Of a stretch of 64,000 nucleotides of DNA, positions 59,013 through 64,000 are shown piece after piece. Below the pieces are notes generated by a model. The model was not told the DNA's origin and ran no database searches. It saw only the letters and a program-made list of their open reading frames with translations. A program made the translations under genes and the position numbers. Each line of letters begins with the position of its first letter. Position 1 is the first letter of the stretch. Source of the DNA: Albifimbria verrucaria (Eukaryota; Ascomycota; Sordariomycetes; Hypocreales; Stachybotryaceae); assembly GCA_020081605.1 (NCBI GenBank), contig JAHREC010000062.1, forward strand, positions 558,001 to 622,000, written 5' to 3'.

Positions 59013-60270
59013 TTACATAACTTGGAGGTTCTCCCCAGTATTTTGAGGTGGTTCGTGAGGTTTGGGCGCCACATGGACTTTTTCTTGCGGCTTCAGCGGC
59101 TTATGTTCATCAACCAGAGGCTCCTTGGCTTTTGATTGCACCAGTGTTGTCGATTCAGACACTGTCGGTCGTCTAATGTCATCAGCTTCCCCTGCAGCCA
59201 TGCTTGACATTTCAATAGTCCCGTATCGACTCCGACTGCGAGTGGTCTTGTTGTATGCGGTTCTCACAACGCTCTTGAACCAGGGACTGATAACGTGGTT
59301 GAACAGCGGCTGTAGAGCGGTGCTGGATGCCACTAGCAGGGCGATACCACCGTGGACAATGCCGATCATGTATGAGACGTGGAAATTGTGAAGAATGTAG
59401 TAGAGATATACACCGGAGAATGCAACGGTCCTATAGACGAGCTCAATGTTAGAATATTGTCTTGCGATTCACTTTGAGAATCGACAACTTACACCAGGCC
59501 TGCACAGAAGACAAAAAGTAGTGCGATCTTGTGCGGCGTAGCAATATTCAACCTCAGAATGGGTTTAATTGGTAGAACAAGAATGAGCAGCTCAATAGGC
59601 ATATCCATTATTGGAATGAGCCCGAATGCCACCTCTTTGTCGATACACTTTTCTTGGGGAATAGTAGGATCCCATGAGCTTGCGTAAGGTGTGCATTGGA
59701 CAAACTCGATAGTACTCGCATAAATAGCCCAAGCTATAGAGAGAAGGGTGGCAATCAAAGTACCAATTCTAACTGTGCGCGAACTCTGGGCGAAAATGCG
59801 ACGAACGAGAAGGATGACGCTGAGCTTGACGAAGAAAAGTGTCATCGCGTAGCATAATCGCATCGGGAACATTATGCGGAACTTGGTAGCTATTATGCTT
59901 TTGCTTGTTGGAGGACCGACGGCAACAACTGAATTGTCGTGCTTGTAAGCTACTATGTTCTCATGGCAGGTCTCGAGGTGGACCAAGACTTACGAGCTAT
60001 AGCACAAGCACAAACGCCGTAGAAGAAAAATTGTGCGATGAAGTAGACATAATCATCGACCTGGAACCGAGCTTTACTCAACCGGCGAGAATATATTCGT
60101 GCAATGGTCCAAATTGTGGTTAAACAGAGCAAGATACCGCCGGAGACGGTCATACGATAATATCTAGGCTCCCACGATGGCATCTTCATCCCCGGCGCCA
60201 CTGTTGACCGCATCTCCATGCTATGCGCTGGCTGGTGTAGCGACATCCCGGAAGCTGCGGAATCAAGCAT
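59013..60270 (-). CDS. Pth11-like integral membrane receptor
   Basis: Exons 60270-59994, 59952-59493, 59430-59013 join to 385 codons with no break; the first intron is only 41 bases. Start MLDSAASGMSLHQPAH at 60270. Helices and motifs: GGILLCLTTIWTIARIYSRR, FQVDDYVYFIAQFFFYG, MRLCYAMTLFFVKLSVILL, IEFVQCTPYASSWDP, MDMPIELLILVLPIKPIL, HKIALLFVFCAGLV, VSYMIGIVHGGIALLVAS. The Cys-x-P-x-x-x-x-W and R-x-x-x-x-D-D-Y/W motifs place it with the rhodopsin-like Pth11 group. The C-terminal 90 residues are polar (TRSRSRYGTIEMSS, KPHEPPQNTG). Another ATG 31 codons downstream (MPSWEP) is possible. Confidence 0.88.
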
Positions 60271-62760
60271 GTGCACGATGTGCCCCTTGTTGTTCGATCT
60301 CGAGTAGCTGGAAACTGGTTTGGGACGAAGTCGCGAGCGAGCGAGTAGTCACGGTGACCACCCTCGGAAAAGGTCGTCTCGATGTTAGAAATTGCGAGAG
60401 TTTGCCGGGTTATTATTGAGAAGCTACGTGGGATTGATAATCTATTATTTGTCTCCGAGCAATATAGCAGCTGCCTGCACTACCGGGGAGTTAAGCCCCT
60501 TGTTCATTATTCCCTTGTTCAACATATGCAGAAGCAAGGGAAGGAATGGGCCGCTTCAGGCTAGGATTCGAACTAGAATACAAAAGAAGGTTACACTCTC
60601 ATCTTACTGTGGCCCTTTCTGGATGCCGGATGGCATCAATGTCAGTAAGCTGCAAGGATTACAGGCGGGGTGTCAAAAGGGATGATTTGATTCGGTGCCA
60701 CGGCAGAAGGATCAGACAGCCTGCTGACACGGCTGGGTCAGAGATTGTCTCCTTTATTCTTAGCCGCGAACGAGCCATGGTTTAATTGTCGAGGCAAATC
60801 TATATCGGGGCCTGCAGGGGGCAGGTTCTGCGATCTTAATCTCCTCTTGTTTTCCTCGCTTCCAGAGCAAGGCAGCATACGTAAACCTTTGCAAATCTGG
60901 GCACTCTCGGATTCAAGATCGGACGAGTCCGAGGTATTCACATGCTCGGCACATGTTTCGCATAAGACTCTGTTTTCGCAGCTTGACATGGCTTCCATCA
61001 ATGACTTCCATCAACGTCTTCTGATTACAGCAATCAGAAAAGATTCTTGGCAGCGATTGCTAGTGAAACGGAATTGCCGCCCTCTTTGAAGCGGCTGAGT
61101 TGTTTCTCCATGTAATCCCTGCGTTTCTTGCCGGGACCCTTGATGACTGAGGCCCCCAGCCTGAAACCTTGCCTTCTTCACGGTATTTGCATCTTCTGGA
61201 AGGGGTCACTGCGCAAGACGATCCTGCCCCCAACGTATCATGCAGTTCCATTTACAGGACCACGTGTGTTGCCTTACGGCAAATAATAGTAGTTTGTACA
61301 CCCATCGGTTGCAGGTTTTTGTTTTCATGGTGACAAGGCACTCATGGGCAGGTCCAGTAGATTGGAGAGTGCGCCCGAAACATGATGAGCAATGTGTGGA
61401 AGAATTCTTTCAAAAGGTATCGCTCTCAATTGCGTCCCTCTTGCGGCCGTGGATATTTTGTAACTGCTCTCGTTCAAGGCTGTGCGCGAATACATGGATA
61501 TAGTCTATTGTCATGAGCCAACAAACTCCCTTGCTATTGCTTTGCCAATTACTAGCTTTGTTCTTATTGCCAACGGTGATAATGCTCAGCTTTATCAGCA
61601 AATGTTTGGGTCTGACAATTTGAAGCAGGATCTTATTGGCCTTGTCTTGCTTCTGCCTGACTCTTTGGTGTGCTTTCGATATAGGGAGGTGGTAGCGAGG
61701 AGGAAGACAAGCCGCCGACCGAATAAGGGATAGTATTGAAAGCGTGTTATTCAAATCATTGATATTTCATACCAATAACGATTTTCTGGTGATTTAATGA
61801 CGGTTTTCTATTGTCCATGTTTTGGAGGGATTGCCCATAGTGTTAGCCTTGACGGTCTAGGCCCCCCTCATCTGCATGGCACGTCGTCTAGACTTCCGAA
61901 GTTACCGAAGCGCGAGCTGAATGCTCGAAAAGGCAGCCATGGGATTCATCGATTCATTGCCACTGATTCTAGACCTTAACTCTTGCAGAAATGCTGGTCT
62001 AACATTGGAGGAACCATGGGATTTATCGGTTCATTGCTACTGATTCTAGACCTCAACTCTTGCGGAAACGCTGATTTAGCATTGGAGGAAGCCCATGGGA
62101 TTTATCGATTCATTGCCACCGATTCTAGACTTCAACTCTTGCAGAAACGCTGATTTAGTATTGGCAGAGGTCATTGCACGGGGTGATTTGCCTCGATCGA
62201 TCGAAAAGACCCGACACTACCGGGTAAGATGGTGGACTCGGAACATTTCGGTGTCGTGACCATTAAGAAACATCCTAAGGGGCGCAGGATACAACTGACA
62301 TCTATCCGGACCAGAAATGAATGGGAAAAGCGAGATAACTCACTCAAAACTCGATCGATGGCCATCGAAAGAGGCTCCGCAATGTGACGTCAATCGTGGG
62401 ATGGTACTTGGCAGACGTGCCTCGAACTCAGCCCTGTCTCATCGCATTCTTGAAGGATAGACGGTGTTTTACGGCGGTGAATTCACATTGCGCTGCAACA
62501 AGACGACACCATCAAGTTGAAGCACCCAATCAATTCGACAACTTTAATCCATGATCCTGTAGCCTGAATCACGGCAATGGCCACCTCTGTTAAGACACAG
62601 CTTGCCACAGGCCTCTTCGACAGCGTCCGTTTGACAGCGGAAGCCTAATGCAGGGGTGGTGATCAGGGGGTGCGGAACGAGGCTTGCCTAGAACATCCAG
62701 GCACACTGCACTGCATCGTCGCGAGGCGGGGTTTTTGTTCGGGGCTTTTTATTCGGGGCT
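60271..62760. other. Long intergenic region with tandem repeat
   Basis: 2.5 kb without a recognisable gene. A plus-strand stretch at 61480-61733 could encode about 80 residues (NGDNAQLYQQMFGSDNL) but matches nothing I know. The tandem repeat is listed separately. Confidence 0.5.
61938..62165. repeat. Tandem repeat, three units of about 78 bp
   Basis: Units start at 61938, 62015 and 62094, each with CATGGGATT(T/C)ATCG, TTCATTGC, GATTCTAGAC and AACTCTTGC(A/G)GAAA. Lengths are 77, 79 and about 72 bases, diverged by a few substitutions each. Confidence 0.88.
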
Positions 62761-63909
62761 TTGCGACTTATATGTATGCTCATGTTTGCCGGCTCAGAAC
62801 GCGCTCGCTCAATCGTTCAACGTGCAATAAACGAGCCAAACTTCAACATGGGCGCCGCCGTATACTCATTAGAAAATTCAGTCAAAGACTTCTTTGCATC
62901 CCACGACCTGGTCACGCAGCAGCAATGTGACGAGTTCGCCGTCTCCATCATTGGTGGGCCCGTTACTCCGGTTCCCATCCAAAACGCCTCCAGCTACACC
63001 GTGACAGCGGGCCGTGACCAATCCAAAATTGTCCAGTTCCGTGAGGTCGAGGTCGATCCGGACACGGACATTGTTGATCTCGCCCGAAGCGTTCACGGGC
63101 AGCTTGTGACATCGTATACCTCCCACGGGCGGCTTGGCCATTCGTCGCGCCTTGCCGTCTATTCGACGGAGAAGCTGCCTGGCACGACTTATATCGTAGC
63201 TCGGTCGCAATACGAAAACCCTAGCCGCTCTGCTGAAATTGACGCACGGCGCCACCGGACCGTAGTTGACCTCGCTCGGTAAGTAGAGCCTCCTGCAACG
63301 AGCCTGCGTCGTGGCCGCTTATCTATTCCAGATTCTATGCTGAGTCCTGGAATGCGCCCCAAGATGTTATCCCTGAAGCGGCTGAACATTTGCGCCTTGA
63401 ATATGACTCCAAGCTTGATCTCCTGTCTCGTGTGTTGCCCGCTCGTCTGCAGCAAAATCTATACGACGTTACCGATAGCTTATCATTAATATTCGACCCA
63501 TCGTATCCGATGGTGCTCAGTCATGGTAATCTTTCAGACCTTAACATATTTGTGGACCCAAAAACAGGTGGTATCACTGGTATCGCTGACTGGGAGGGGC
63601 CAAAGTCTGCCCTTTGGCATTTCGCTCTGGGGGTTAGAGCATGTGCTTGGCTCAATGAGCCCGGATGGGTGGCGCTACCACAAGAACCATCGGGAGCTTC
63701 GCCAGAAGTTCTGGCGCACATTTGAGGACGCCGTGGGCGGACTGTCAGATGATGAACGAGAAGCCATAGAAGTCGCCAGAATGGCTGGCTTGTATCTTCG
63801 GTATGGCTTCAACTGGGAAGAAGAAGGGATTGACCCAGTCGAAGAGGGCACTTCTTCATTCATGTACTTAAATGCTTATTGCTCAGAACAGTTTCCACTT
63901 CAAATATAA
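62761..63909 (+). CDS. APH-family phosphotransferase-like protein
   Basis: Exons about 62761-63278 and 63332-63909. N-lobe segments: SSYTVTAGRDQSKIVQFRE and LPGTTYIVARSQYE. C-lobe: MVLSHGNLSDLNIFVD (HGxLxxxN catalytic loop, Asp replaced by Asn at the usual HGD position), GGITGIADWEG (metal-binding Asp), PFGISLWGLEHVLG, and a helical end (FEDAVGGLSDDEREAIE, GLYLRYGFNWEEEG). Fungal members of this family have mostly unknown substrates. The start is uncertain: Met at 62761, 62779 or 62848 are all in frame. Two frame breaks near 63596-63625 (G and C runs) make the gene two bases short of 366 codons. The remaining 91 bases of the window hold nothing seen. Confidence 0.75.
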
Positions 63910-64000
63910 ATGAAATAATGGTTTTGCTGACACTAACCATGTGAGCCAGGTGTTTTGAAATATTTGTAACGAGAACCTCTGCACCGTTCAGGTCCGCATC

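Noticed and set aside
60520..60600. tRNA-like B-box (GTTCGAATCC on the minus strand)
   Set aside because: No cloverleaf can be drawn: the acceptor and anticodon stems do not pair.
61410..61754. A 114-codon minus-strand frame and an 83-codon plus-strand frame as a possible transposon remnant
   Set aside because: No terminal repeats, no catalytic motif and no target duplication seen.
1..64000. CRISPR array, integrase or attachment site
   Set aside because: This is fungal nuclear DNA; the only tandem repeats are two or three diverged units without spacers.

Overview
The window is nuclear DNA of a filamentous ascomycete (Pezizomycotina), probably a Sordariomycete near the Hypocreales. The reasons are short GT-AG introns of about 40-90 bases, three Pth11-type seven-helix receptors (one with a CFEM domain), dispersed 5S rRNA genes of the Neurospora type, and housekeeping proteins (PGK, Nmd3, Cwf19, Iml2, Sem1, an Mpv17/Sym1 relative) that read as Sordariomycete versions. 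The taxonomic call rests on recognition, not on a search.

There are three compartments. (1) 1-19 kb, accessory: a lectin-like remnant, two 5S rRNA copies, a broken monocarboxylate-transporter-like MFS gene, a CFEM/Pth11 receptor with one in-frame stop, a secreted PL11 rhamnogalacturonan lyase, a very large tyrosinase-like dicopper protein divergent from a conserved 404-residue protein of unknown function, and a secreted epoxide-hydrolase-like protein. (2) 19.7-43.3 kb, GC-richer and mostly housekeeping: Cwf19, an alpha/beta hydrolase with a long disordered N-terminus, a fatty-acid-hydroxylase-superfamily membrane protein, Iml2, Sem1/Dss1, phosphoglycerate kinase, an Mpv17/Sym1 relative, Nmd3, then a cupin. 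(3) 43.3-64 kb, accessory and AT-richer: short tandem repeats, a small secreted GPI-type protein, small Cys-rich proteins, a pseudokinase, an FAD-linked oxidase lacking the usual flavin-anchoring His, two Pth11-like receptors around an alpha/beta hydrolase, and an APH-like phosphotransferase.

Many reading frames, including those of genes that should be essential (PGK, SEM1, NMD3, CWF19), are interrupted by single-base frame breaks. Wherever I counted, one or two missing bases (often in a C or G run) restore a normal-length protein: PGK1 is one base short of 419 codons, the Mpv17-like gene one short of 223 codons, the 56.7 kb hydrolase one short of 296, the lyase two short of 594, the phosphotransferase two short of 366. 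This deletion bias looks like homopolymer under-calling in a long-read assembly, so most broken frames here should not be called pseudogenes. The two in-frame TGA codons (receptor at 5.7 kb, epoxide hydrolase at 18.08 kb) are substitutions and need separate explanation.

The most interesting unit is the divergent pair at 10.7-17.1 kb: a roughly 1,200-residue protein with an unrecognised N-terminal half and a type-3 copper tyrosinase half, sharing a 966-bp intergenic region with a conserved unknown protein, followed by an epoxide hydrolase. This may be a small metabolic module.
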